Shown here one piece after another: positions 32,819-40,693 of a stretch of DNA of 64,000 nt. The position numbers and the translations under genes were made by a program. The notes below the pieces were generated by a model. That model was not told the origin of the DNA and did no database searches. It saw only the letters and a list, made by a program, of their open reading frames with translations. Source of the stretch: Salinispora mooreana (GTDB taxonomy: Bacteria; Actinomycetota; Actinomycetes; Mycobacteriales; Micromonosporaceae); contig NZ_KB900614.1 in assembly GCF_000379065.1 (NCBI RefSeq), positions 5,014,325 through 5,078,324 of the forward strand, read 5' to 3'. Each line of letters opens with the position of its first letter. The stretch's first letter is position 1.

Positions 32819-33931
32819 ATGGACGAGCAGGCCACCCCCGCCGATGCCCGCCCCTGTGCCCACTGCGGACGCCCCGTGCCGCAGCGCACCGGAGCGGGCC
32901 GCCCCTTCCGCTACTGCCGGGACAACGACGGCGCCTGCCAACAGGCCGCCCGGACCAGCCGGATGCGACACCGTAACGCCCCCGGGCTACCCGGGCAGGT
33001 GGCCCGCACGTGGGAGGCCGTGGACCGGCTTGACCAGATCGTGGCGTCGCTCACCGAGGCGCTGCACGCGCAGCTGTCCCCGGTCGGGGTGGAACAGCAA
33101 CTGGCCCAGGCGCGCGCCGACGCGGCCAACCAGGTGGCGGCGGCGCAGACCGACCGGGACGAGGCCCGCCGCGCCGCCGAGGACGCCGCCGCCGCCACTG
33201 TTCAGGCCCGAGAGCAGGCCCGTAACGCCACCGCCGAGCAGGACAGCGCCCGCGCCGAAGCGGCCCGCGCCGTTGCGCAGGCCACCGCCGCCGCGGACCG
33301 CGCCGAGCAGGCTCGTCAGGCTCGGGACCAGGCCCGCCAGGAGGCGAGCGCGGCACAGGCGCTACTGGGGCAGGCCCAACAGGACCGCGACGCCGCCCGT
33401 GCGCAGCTACGCAGCACAGATGCCGAACTCACCACCCAGCGGCAGAACGCCACAGCTCTGGTCGCGGAGCGCGACGCCGCCCGCGCCGACGCCCACCAGG
33501 CCGCGCAGGCGCAGGCCGCGGCGACCGAGCAGGCCCGCGGACACCGCGCCGACGCGCAACAGGCTCGCCAGGACGCGCAACGGGCGCAGGCGCAGGCCGC
33601 GGCGGCGACGCAGGAGCGGGACCGGGCGGTGGCCGACCGGGACCGGGCTGAAGCGCACCGTCAGCAGGCGGTGGGGGACGCGAAGCGGGCGCACGCGGAC
33701 GCGACGACACTCGCCGAGCACCGCGAATCACTACGAGGTCAGCTGACCGCCGCCCAGCAGGACGTGACCACCGCGCAGGGCCAGCTGGCGGAGTTGACCG
33801 CGCGGCTGCGGGCCGCCGAGGGTGACCGGGACGAGGCGCATCGGCGAGTCGCCCAGCTCGCCGACCAGGTCGCCCAGCTGGCGGCCGCCCTGGCGCACCG
33901 GGAGACGTCCGCGTCCGCGTCCGCGCCCTGA
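32819..33931 (+). CDS. Zinc-motif protein with a long Ala/Gln/Arg coiled coil
   Basis: 370 aa. Residues 13-40 hold a Cys cluster (C13-x2-C16, then RPFRYC and a C-terminal Cys in NDGAC), resembling the FCS-like fingers found in plasmid and mobile-element proteins. From about 70 to 350 the protein is a continuous heptad-rich coiled coil made mostly of Ala, Gln, Arg, Asp and Glu, like KfrA/Smc-arm sequence. No enzymatic motif is seen. Codon bias is normal. It sits upstream of rbpA but with a 190-base gap. A structural or nucleoid-associated role is inferred only. Confidence 0.85.
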   Translation: MDEQATPADARPCAHCGRPVPQRTGAGRPFRYCRDNDGACQQAARTSRMRHRNAPGLPGQVARTWEAVDRLDQIVASLTEALHAQLSPVGVEQQLAQARADAANQVAAAQTDRDEARRAAEDAAAATVQAREQARNATAEQDSARAEAARAVAQATAAADRAEQARQARDQARQEASAAQALLGQAQQDRDAARAQLRSTDAELTTQRQNATALVAERDAARADAHQAAQAQAAATEQARGHRADAQQARQDAQRAQAQAAAATQERDRAVADRDRAEAHRQQAVGDAKRAHADATTLAEHRESLRGQLTAAQQDVTTAQGQLAELTARLRAAEGDRDEAHRRVAQLADQVAQLAAALAHRETSASASAP

Positions 33932-34120
33932 CGCGGGCGAGACCACCTCGTCTCGGCGACCACGCGAACTTTCGGCCAGGTCGGGGCGACCCCGCCAGGC
34001 CGGGCTGCCGGCCGGCTACCCTGGTTGCCGGCCGTCACGTGCCACCAGGCGGGAATGGCCCGACGGACACCGACCGTTACACCGAAACAGACCAGCACCA
34101 CAAACGAGGGGAAGACGATC

Positions 34121-34462
34121 ATGGGCGAGCGCATGCTGCGCGGAAGCCGTCTGGGCGCGGTCAGCTACGAATCCGACCGTAACACCGAGCTCGCGCCGCG
34201 TCAGACCCGCGAATACCTGTGCGCCAAGGGTCACCAGTTCGAGGTGCCGTTCGCCGTTGACGCCGAGGTCCCGATGACCTGGGAATGTAAGTTCGACGGC
34301 AGCGTCGCCCGGCTGGTTGACGGCAACGAACCGGAGCAGAAGAAGGCGAAGCCGCCGCGCACCCACTGGGACATGCTGTTGGAGCGGCGATCGATCGCCG
34401 AACTTGAGGACATCCTCGCCGAACGGCTCAAGGAGGTCCGCACCCGCCGCGGGCGCGCCTGA
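34121..34462 (+). CDS. rbpA: RNA polymerase-binding protein RbpA
   Basis: 113 aa from the ATG at 34121 behind gagggg; the in-frame region upstream is not homologous. RbpA binds RNA polymerase and the principal sigma factor and stabilises the open complex. GERMLRGSRLGAVSYESDRNTELAPRQ is the conserved core start. C34, H38 and C56 are visible as possible zinc ligands, with Asp at 59 where a fourth Cys could be. The sigma-interaction helix HWDMLLERRSIAELEDILAERL lies at about 83-105. A hairpin follows the stop. Confidence 0.97.
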   Translation: MGERMLRGSRLGAVSYESDRNTELAPRQTREYLCAKGHQFEVPFAVDAEVPMTWECKFDGSVARLVDGNEPEQKKAKPPRTHWDMLLERRSIAELEDILAERLKEVRTRRGRA

Positions 34463-34471
34463 ACCACCCGA

Positions 34472-34516
34472 CACGACGGCACCTGCCTCGGGGATGACCC
34501 GGGGCGGGTGTCGTGG
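34472..34516 (+). terminator. Hairpin terminator downstream of rbpA
   Basis: CACGAC(GG)CACCTGCCTCGGG pairs with CCCGGGGCGGGTGTCGTGG across a short loop, with two G-U pairs and a 2-base bulge. It begins 10 bases after the rbpA stop. Confidence 0.6.
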
Positions 34517-34604
34517 TGTCACGGGGGCAGCCCGGGCTCCGGGAGCGCGGTGCCGCGGTGGGGGGCCGGTCGGCGGGTATCGGGCGCCGAGCGCCCCTTG
34601 CGCC

Positions 34605-35114
34605 CTACCGGGGCTCGACGATTTCACCCTCAATGGGCTGGCCGCCGTCAACCACGGTTGGCTCCGCCGACGGCGGCTGCTGTGGGCTGCCCCGGTGCAC
34701 CCGCACCCGGCGCGGCCCGAACAGATCACCGGCGACCATCGACGACACTCGCCGCTCCGCCGTGCGCCGTACGCCCGCGCGGGCCAGCCGGCGCGCCGGC
34801 GGCACCAGCAGCACCACCCCCAGCGCCCCGCTGAGCAGACCCGGAGTGGCCAACAACAGCGCGCCGAGCAACCCCACCAGACCATCGGTGACCTGCGTGC
34901 CCGGCGGTTGACCAGCCCGCGCCGCGGTTTGGAAGCCCCGCCACGCGCGCATCCCCTCCCGGCGCAGCAACGCCACGCCCAGCAGCGACGCCGCGAACAC
35001 GGCCAGCACCGCAATCCCGAACCCGACAGCCCGGCCGACGGCCACGAACACCGCCAGCTCCGCCAACGCCGCCAGCAACAACGCCAACGGTACGAACCTC
35101 AGTCCCCGGCGCAT
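34605..35114 (-). CDS. fxsA: FxsA-family membrane protein
   Basis: 169 aa from the ATG at 35114, with ggtgagg upstream. Four hydrophobic helices (about 4-22, 27-45, 72-90, 93-105) with conserved AELAVFVAVGRAVGFG and PGTQVTDGLVGLLGALLLATPGLLSGALGVVLLVPPARR match FxsA, a small inner-membrane protein linked in E. coli to phage F exclusion by overexpression; its cell function is unknown. The acidic C-terminal tail is actinobacterial. In M. tuberculosis fxsA also neighbours ppm1. Confidence 0.88.
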   Translation of the reverse strand: MRRGLRFVPLALLLAALAELAVFVAVGRAVGFGIAVLAVFAASLLGVALLRREGMRAWRGFQTAARAGQPPGTQVTDGLVGLLGALLLATPGLLSGALGVVLLVPPARRLARAGVRRTAERRVSSMVAGDLFGPRRVRVHRGSPQQPPSAEPTVVDGGQPIEGEIVEPR

Positions 35115-35276
35115 CCTCACCTCACCACCCGACCGCCACGCCCCCACTGCCCGGTTCGCCGGTGGTGGAGTACGTCGTCCCGCCCGTCCAGCATGACACG
35201 GCCGCACCGCCGCCGACCCCCGCCACCAACGCCGACGACGCCACCGCCGGGCAGCGAAGGGGACCGGGGCAGCGCG

Positions 35277-36065
35277 CTACGGCCAACGGATCTGCCCCGT
35301 GGGCGTGCCGTGTAGCCCCCGACGGAAGGCCAGTCGCCGGTCCGCCACCGCCCACCCGGTGATCCGCCACAACGCCTCGGCGACAATCAGCGGGCTCATC
35401 TTGCTGCTGCCCCGTTCGCGTTCGGCGAACGTGATCGGCACCTCCACGATCCGCACCCCGGCCCGGTGCGCCAGCCGGGACAACTCCACCTGGAACGAAT
35501 ACCCCTGCGAGCACACCGACGCCAGGTCCAACGCGTCCAGGGCGCTGAGTCGATACACCCGGTAGCCGCCGGTGGCGTCGGAGACCGGCATCCCCAGGGC
35601 CAGCCGCGCGTACAGGTTGCCGCAGCGCGACAACAGCAGCCGCCGCAGCGGCCAGTTGAGCACCTGCGCTCCCCGGGTCCAGCGGGATCCGATCACCACG
35701 TCCGCGTCGCGGGCAGCGGCCAGCATCGCCGGCAGATCCTCCGGGGCGTGCGAGCCGTCGGCGTCCATCTCCACCACCGCGTCGTAGCCGCGCTGGCGCG
35801 CCCACCCGAACCCGGCCAGATAGGCGGCGCCGAGTCCCTGCTTGCCCTCCCGGTGCAGCACATGCACCCGCCGGTCCTGCCCGGCGAGGGCCTCAGCGAC
35901 CGCACCGGTGCCATCCGGGCTGTTGTCATCGGCAACCAGAATGTCCACCGACGGAACCGCTCGACGCACCCGTTCCACAATCCAGGTCAAGTTGTCGGCC
36001 TCGTTGTAGGTCGGGATGACCACAAGCACCCGCCCCACCCCAGGATGACCGGTCTCGTCACGCAC
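35277..36065 (-). CDS. ppm1: Polyprenol monophosphomannose synthase (Ppm1 catalytic domain)
   Basis: 262 aa, GT2-family glycosyltransferase: VLVVIPTYNEADNL, LVADDNSPDGTG, AVVEMDADGSHAPEDLP (DxD metal site), IGSRWTRGA, and PITFAERERGSSKMS. It transfers mannose from GDP-mannose to polyprenyl phosphate to feed mannosylation of lipoglycans and secreted proteins. It overlaps the lnt stop by 8 bases. In mycobacteria the two proteins are one polypeptide (Rv2051c); here they are separate but coupled, which supports joint action on membrane lipoproteins. Confidence 0.95.
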   Translation of the reverse strand: MRDETGHPGVGRVLVVIPTYNEADNLTWIVERVRRAVPSVDILVADDNSPDGTGAVAEALAGQDRRVHVLHREGKQGLGAAYLAGFGWARQRGYDAVVEMDADGSHAPEDLPAMLAAARDADVVIGSRWTRGAQVLNWPLRRLLLSRCGNLYARLALGMPVSDATGGYRVYRLSALDALDLASVCSQGYSFQVELSRLAHRAGVRIVEVPITFAERERGSSKMSPLIVAEALWRITGWAVADRRLAFRRGLHGTPTGQIRWP

Positions 36066-37674
36066 CGTCCTGCCTCCCTCTCACCGGCGTACCGGCCGTC
36101 GCCGCACCGCGGGCGCGTCGCCACACCCCACCTGCGGCCAGGGCCGCCACGGCCAGGACCGTCAGCGTCACCTCCGGCCACAACCCGGCCCGGGTCGCGA
36201 AGGTGTCTCCGTCGGCGAGGTGTAGCTGCCGCACCACGATCGCGCGGGTGTTGAACTCGGTGGCATCACTTACCCGCCCATCCGGGGAAACGAACCCGGA
36301 AACGCCCACCGTCGAGGCCATCAGCGCCGGGCGACCGTGCTCGACCGCCCGCAGCCGCACCATGGCCAGCTGCTGCCGGGCCTCAGCCACATCGAAGGTG
36401 GCGTTGTTCGTCTGCACCACCAGCAGCTGCGCCCCACCGGTAACGGTGTCCCGGACCACCTCGTCGTAGGCGACCTCGAAGCAGATCACATCACCGAGCA
36501 CCACCGGACCGACAGCCAGCACTCCCGGAGTGCTACCCGGCACGAAGTCAGACCGCACCCGATCAACCTGCTTGCTGACCAGTCGGGCCACGTCACGGAA
36601 CGGCACATACTCGGCAAACGGCACTGGATGCCGCTTCGTGTACAACTGGTCGAGATCCGGGCCGGTCCCCGGCAGCCACAGCAGCCCCGCGTTGCGTACC
36701 TGCCCCTCCCCCGGACCGCGCAGCACCGCCCCGACCAGGATCGGCACCCCCACCGCGTCGGCAGCAGACTGGATCCGACTACCGGCGGAAGCGTCGTGCA
36801 GCGGGTCGATGTCGCTGGAGTTTTCCGGCCACACCACCAGGTCCGGGCGGGGCCGGGCCCCGGCGGCCACCTGGTCGGCCAGCTCGACGGTGGCCTCGAC
36901 GTGGTTGTTCAGCACCGCCTGCCGCTGGGCGTTGAAATCCAGTCCCAGCCGTGGCACATTGCCCTGCACGATCGCCACCGTCACCGTCTCCCCACCGCCG
37001 TCGGCGCGGATCGGCACGAGTAGCCCGACCGCCGGAACCGCCAGCGCCGCCACCAACGCCCCCGCCACCGGCATCCACCGCCGGCCCGGGTGACGACCCG
37101 CCGACCAGGCCGCCCAGGCCGCAGCCACCAGCAGCCCACCGATCACCGCGACCGCGAAGGTGACCAGCGGCGCCCCGCCCAGGGCGGCAAACCGCAGTAG
37201 CGGCGACCCGTCCTGGCTAAACGCCAGCCGACCCCACGGGAAACCACCGAACGGAGTGCGATCCCGCAACGCCTCCTGCGCCACCCACAGCACCCCGGTC
37301 AACACCGGCCACCCCCACCGGAACCGGTCAACCAGCGGAGAAACCCACGCGGTGGCCGCGCCGAGCAACGCCAGGTAGCCGGCCTGCAACAGCGACAGCA
37401 GCACCCACGGCAGAGAGCCGGTGTGCAGGTTGGTCCAGCCCAGCAGCGGAGCGAAAAACGCCACCCCGGTCAGGAACCCGAGGCCAGCGCCAGCGCGCGG
37501 ACGTCGACGGTGGGTCGCCCCGGCCAACAGGGCCACTCCGACCGCCGCCAACGGCCACACCCCGTACGGCGGAAACGCCAGCAGCATCGCCACGCCCCCA
37601 CCAACCGCCGCCACCATCGCCACCGGCAACGGCAACCGACGTTCCTGCTTCACTCCCACCGCCGTCGCCGGCAT
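36058..37674 (-). CDS. lnt: Apolipoprotein N-acyltransferase
   Basis: 538 aa from the ATG at 37674; upstream in-frame sequence has no homology. An N-terminal membrane part (about 15-220) with six or so helices precedes a nitrilase-fold periplasmic domain. The Glu-Lys-Cys triad is E284 (LVVWPENS), K347 (YTKRHPVPFAEYVP) and C398 (GDVICFEVAYDE). Lnt adds the third acyl chain to the N-terminal Cys of lipoproteins. It is followed by ppm1 with an 8-base overlap. Actinomycetes with triacylated lipoproteins carry this enzyme. Confidence 0.95.
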   Translation of the reverse strand: MPATAVGVKQERRLPLPVAMVAAVGGGVAMLLAFPPYGVWPLAAVGVALLAGATHRRRPRAGAGLGFLTGVAFFAPLLGWTNLHTGSLPWVLLSLLQAGYLALLGAATAWVSPLVDRFRWGWPVLTGVLWVAQEALRDRTPFGGFPWGRLAFSQDGSPLLRFAALGGAPLVTFAVAVIGGLLVAAAWAAWSAGRHPGRRWMPVAGALVAALAVPAVGLLVPIRADGGGETVTVAIVQGNVPRLGLDFNAQRQAVLNNHVEATVELADQVAAGARPRPDLVVWPENSSDIDPLHDASAGSRIQSAADAVGVPILVGAVLRGPGEGQVRNAGLLWLPGTGPDLDQLYTKRHPVPFAEYVPFRDVARLVSKQVDRVRSDFVPGSTPGVLAVGPVVLGDVICFEVAYDEVVRDTVTGGAQLLVVQTNNATFDVAEARQQLAMVRLRAVEHGRPALMASTVGVSGFVSPDGRVSDATEFNTRAIVVRQLHLADGDTFATRAGLWPEVTLTVLAVAALAAGGVWRRARGAATAGTPVRGRQDGA

Positions 37675-37768
37675 GTCCACGATCACCTGCCGAAGGCTAC
37701 CCGGCCCGATCCGCGCCGCCCGGCCAGCACAGACCACGGCGGCCTCACCCTCGACCGGGTAAACGGAA

Positions 37769-37798
37769 ATCGGGGCGCGGCAACCGCCGCACCCCGAT
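37769..37798. terminator. Stem-loop upstream of lnt
   Basis: ATCGGGGCGCGGC pairs with GCCGCACCCCGAT across a 4-base loop with one mismatch. It lies between the lysine-degradation operon and lnt, both read leftward, so it probably ends the operon transcript before the lnt promoter. Confidence 0.6.
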
Positions 37799-38187
37799 GC
37801 TCCCAGGCCCTTCCCGGCCGGTGGGGCGAGAATGGGACGCGCCGACCTTCGGACCGACCGGACGGCAGACTGGCTGCCCCCGCCTGGCCGTTGTCTACTG
37901 GCCGTGCCTCTCACCCTGCCCGTACACCGGTAACCGCGGCCGGTCCGCGCCGCCCCGCCGACCCCCGCCCGCTGGACCTGGCCGCCGCGACCACACACTC
38001 GTGTCGCTCGGCCAGCGGACGAAGGGACGAAGCGAACAACAGCCGCTTCCCGTAGTAGGACTCAAAGACGGTACGTGCTCCCCCCGGGGCGCTGTCAACC
38101 CGGCCCTGACGAGTCGTCGCCACCACCCGGCGTGTCGCACCGGCCAGCCCGCACCACACCACCCGCAGATCGGGCAACAAGGGCGGG
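37799..38187. promoter_or_regulatory. Gene-free stretch between the lysine operon and lnt
   Basis: About 390 bases with no recognisable gene. On the minus strand TTGACA (38093-38098 on plus as tgtcaa) and TACCGT (38068-38073) are 19 bases apart and could be a promoter whose transcript would cross the stem-loop at 37769-37798. A short open stretch after it (FESYYGKRLLFASSLRPLAE) has no ribosome-binding site; it may be a leader RNA or a small protein. Evidence is weak. Confidence 0.3.
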
Positions 38188-39525
38188 CTAACCCCCCACA
38201 CGTAACCGTTCAGTGAGAGCGCGCGCCGCGACCGGTTGCTCGGCGCCAAGCAACCCGGCGGCGGCCAGCACATAGTCCACGTCAATCACCGGCCGGGCCG
38301 CACGCGGCAACGGCCACCCGCCGGCATAGTCGGCGAGCACCCCCGCGAGCACCCCCGCCGCATCCGCGGGCACAGCGTGCCGCAACACCCCACCCGAACC
38401 GACCAGCAGCCGAACATCTCGCAGATCCCGTCCCGCGCGTTCACCCGTGGCCGCCCCGCGGGCGTGCCGCCGCAACGCCACCGTGGCCGCCAAAGCAGCC
38501 AACCGCGCGTCTGTCGCCTGCTGCGCCCCACCCACCGGAAGGTACGCCGGGTCGTCGGCACGCCGCTGCGCCGCCACCGCCAACACCTCGGCCTCGGCCG
38601 CGTGGAGCAGCCGCTCCTCCACCGCCGCCCGCACCACACCCGGGGCGCTCCACCGCACCCCCAAATCCCCCTCGACGGTGCGGGCCCGCCACAGGCTGCC
38701 CGCCACCTCCCGGCCCGGCCCACTCTCCCGCTCATCCGGCGTCAGCACCGAGTACACGTCGGTGGTCGCCCCACCGACGTCCACCACCGCCAGGTCACCA
38801 CCGAGCGTGTCCGCGAGCAACTCCACGCCGGTCAGCACCGCATCCGGGGTGGCCGCCCGCACCAGCCGCGCAAACCGCGGCCCCCGCGACAGCCGCTTGC
38901 CGCCGATCACATGCCGCAGGAACACCTCGCGGATCGCCGCCCGCGCCCCAGCCGGCGCCAACACCCCGATCCGGGGCAGTACATTCTCCGCCACGGTCAC
39001 CGGCACTCGCGCCGACACCAGCATCGACGACACCTCGTCGCGGACCTGCGCATTACCGGCGAGGACCACCGGAACCCGCCAGCGGGCCCGCGCCAACCGG
39101 GACGCGTTGTGCGTCAACGTCTCCGCGTCGCCGCCGTCGGTGCCACCGACCAGCAACAGCACATCCGGGCGAGCCGCCCGCACCGCCGCCAGATCCGCCG
39201 CGCCAAGCCGCCCCGCGGCCACATGCACCACGTTCGCCCCCGCCGACAGGCCAACCCGACGGCCCGCCTGCGCGGTCACCAACTGTTCGTAGCCGACCAC
39301 CGCCAACCGCAGCCCGCCGCCAGCAGACGAACACACGTACCACGGCGCGTCCCCCACCGGCAGGCCCTCGGTCGCCGCCGCTACCGCCGCGTCCAACCCC
39401 CGCAACACGTCACTGCCCACCGTGGTGGGCAGTGACGCCGTCGCGACCAGACCCGCGCCGTCGAGATCGACCACCGCCACCTTCGTGTACGTCGAGCCGA
39501 CATCCGCGCAGATCGCGACGTTCAC
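38188..39525 (-). CDS. MutL/GlmL-like B12-aminomutase reactivase or accessory protein
   Basis: 445 aa. An ASKHA (actin-like) ATPase fold of the MutL/GlmL group: CADVGSTYTKVAVVDLDG (phosphate 1), VDVGGATTDVYSV (phosphate 2), DVLLLVGGTDGGDAETL. Its relatives accompany cobalamin-dependent carbon-skeleton and aminomutases and are thought to reactivate or assemble them. Its GTG/ATG overlaps the kal stop, so it is the last gene of the operon that includes kamD and kamE. The function is inferred from position and fold. Confidence 0.82.
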   Translation of the reverse strand: MNVAICADVGSTYTKVAVVDLDGAGLVATASLPTTVGSDVLRGLDAAVAAATEGLPVGDAPWYVCSSAGGGLRLAVVGYEQLVTAQAGRRVGLSAGANVVHVAAGRLGAADLAAVRAARPDVLLLVGGTDGGDAETLTHNASRLARARWRVPVVLAGNAQVRDEVSSMLVSARVPVTVAENVLPRIGVLAPAGARAAIREVFLRHVIGGKRLSRGPRFARLVRAATPDAVLTGVELLADTLGGDLAVVDVGGATTDVYSVLTPDERESGPGREVAGSLWRARTVEGDLGVRWSAPGVVRAAVEERLLHAAEAEVLAVAAQRRADDPAYLPVGGAQQATDARLAALAATVALRRHARGAATGERAGRDLRDVRLLVGSGGVLRHAVPADAAGVLAGVLADYAGGWPLPRAARPVIDVDYVLAAAGLLGAEQPVAARALTERLRVGG

Positions 39526-39914
39526 GCCACCGGTGGCACGACCACCGTGCCCGTCGCGGTGACCGCCACGATCGGCGGATCACACACCTGCGCCGCGGAC
39601 TCCCCCCGATCCGGACGCCCCCGACACACCACCACGCAACTCAACTCCAACGTGCGGCTACGCGTGCCCACCCGGGTGACCCGACCGGTCACCTCCACCA
39701 CGTCACCGGCGCGCACCGGTGCCACGAACCGCACGTCCGAATAGCCGGCGAACAAACCCTCGTCCCCGTCGGTGCGGATACAGACCTCCGTGGCGACATC
39801 CCCGAACAAACCCAACGCGTACGCCCCGTCGACCAGGCTCCCCGCATAGTGCGCATGCGCGTACGGCACATACCGCCGGTGCACCACCGTCACCCCGACC
39901 CTCGGGTCACTCAT
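39522..39914 (-). CDS. kal: 3-aminobutyryl-CoA ammonia-lyase (hotdog fold)
   Basis: 130 aa. AHAHYAGSLVDGAYALGLFGDVATEVCIRTDGDEGLFAGYSDVRFVAPVRAGD closely follows the clostridial Kal sequence (HYAGNLVDG, FGDVATELCIR-DGDEGL). The enzyme eliminates ammonia from L-3-aminobutyryl-CoA to give crotonyl-CoA, the last deamination of the lysine fermentation pathway. It overlaps kamE (4 bases) and the MutL-like gene (4 bases). Length is as usual for the family. Confidence 0.88.
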   Translation of the reverse strand: MSDPRVGVTVVHRRYVPYAHAHYAGSLVDGAYALGLFGDVATEVCIRTDGDEGLFAGYSDVRFVAPVRAGDVVEVTGRVTRVGTRSRTLELSCVVVCRGRPDRGESAAQVCDPPIVAVTATGTVVVPPVA

Positions 39915-40693
39915 ACCGTCGCCGCCCTCCGGCTCGTGATCAACGTATGGACCAGGTAGGAGGCCACCTCACCTGGGGTGGTGCCACGACCGAAGATCCG
40001 GTCCACCCCCAGCTCGGCGGTCATCGCCTCGTCGAAACGCGGCCCACCGACAATCAACAACGGCCGCTTCCCCGCCGGCCAGGCCTCCCGGAAGGCCGCC
40101 GACATCTCCCGCGTGTTGTGCAGATGCGCATCCCGCTGCGTGACCACCTGCGACACCAACACCGCATCCGCCTGCTCCGCCCGAGCCGCCGCCACCAAAT
40201 CCGGCACACTCACCTGCGCGCCCAGATTGCTGACCCGCAACTCCCGGTAGTACTCCAGCCCCTTGTCCCCGGCGATGCCCTTGACGTTGAGAATCGCGTC
40301 GATCCCCACGGTGTGCGCGTCGGTGCCGATGCACGCCCCCACCACCGACAGCTTCCGTCGCAACTGCCGCTTGACCACCGCGTTGACCTCCTTCGCCGAC
40401 AGCAACGGAAAGTCCCGCTCCACCACCCGCACCACCGAGGTGTCCACCAGATGGTTCACCCGCCCGTACACCACGAAGAAGGTGAACCCGTCGCCCATCG
40501 GCCGGGCATGCACCAGCATCGCCGGGTCGATGCCCATCTTCCCGGCCAGCTGAATCGCCGCACCCTCGGCTCGTTTGTCGTGCGGCAGCGGCAACGTGAA
40601 CGACACCTGCACCATGCCGTCACCGGTGGTGTCCCCGTACGGCCGCACGATCTGCTTCTCCGGCACCACCGCCTGCTCCGGCGCGGCCGTCAC
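39911..40693 (-). CDS. kamE: Lysine 5,6-aminomutase beta subunit (B12 and PLP binding)
   Basis: 260 aa. The base-off cobalamin signature is D125-A-H127-T-V-G130 (DxHxxG), and K144 in AGDKGLEYYRE corresponds to the beta-subunit lysine (Lys144 in the clostridial enzyme) that holds PLP in an internal aldimine. The Rossmann-like C-terminal half (ADAVLVSQVVTQRDAHLHNTREM, KRPLLIVGGPRFDEAMTAELGVDRIFG) completes the B12 fold. With kamD it moves the amino group of lysine or beta-lysine from C6 to C5. GTG overlaps the kamD stop. Confidence 0.95.
   Translation of the reverse strand: MTAAPEQAVVPEKQIVRPYGDTTGDGMVQVSFTLPLPHDKRAEGAAIQLAGKMGIDPAMLVHARPMGDGFTFFVVYGRVNHLVDTSVVRVVERDFPLLSAKEVNAVVKRQLRRKLSVVGACIGTDAHTVGIDAILNVKGIAGDKGLEYYRELRVSNLGAQVSVPDLVAAARAEQADAVLVSQVVTQRDAHLHNTREMSAAFREAWPAGKRPLLIVGGPRFDEAMTAELGVDRIFGRGTTPGEVASYLVHTLITSRRAATV

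Noticed and set aside
37799..38187. 6C-type RNA or B12 riboswitch before lnt or after the lysine operon
   Set aside because: Runs of six C are present, but the paired loops and the conserved cobalamin box are not.
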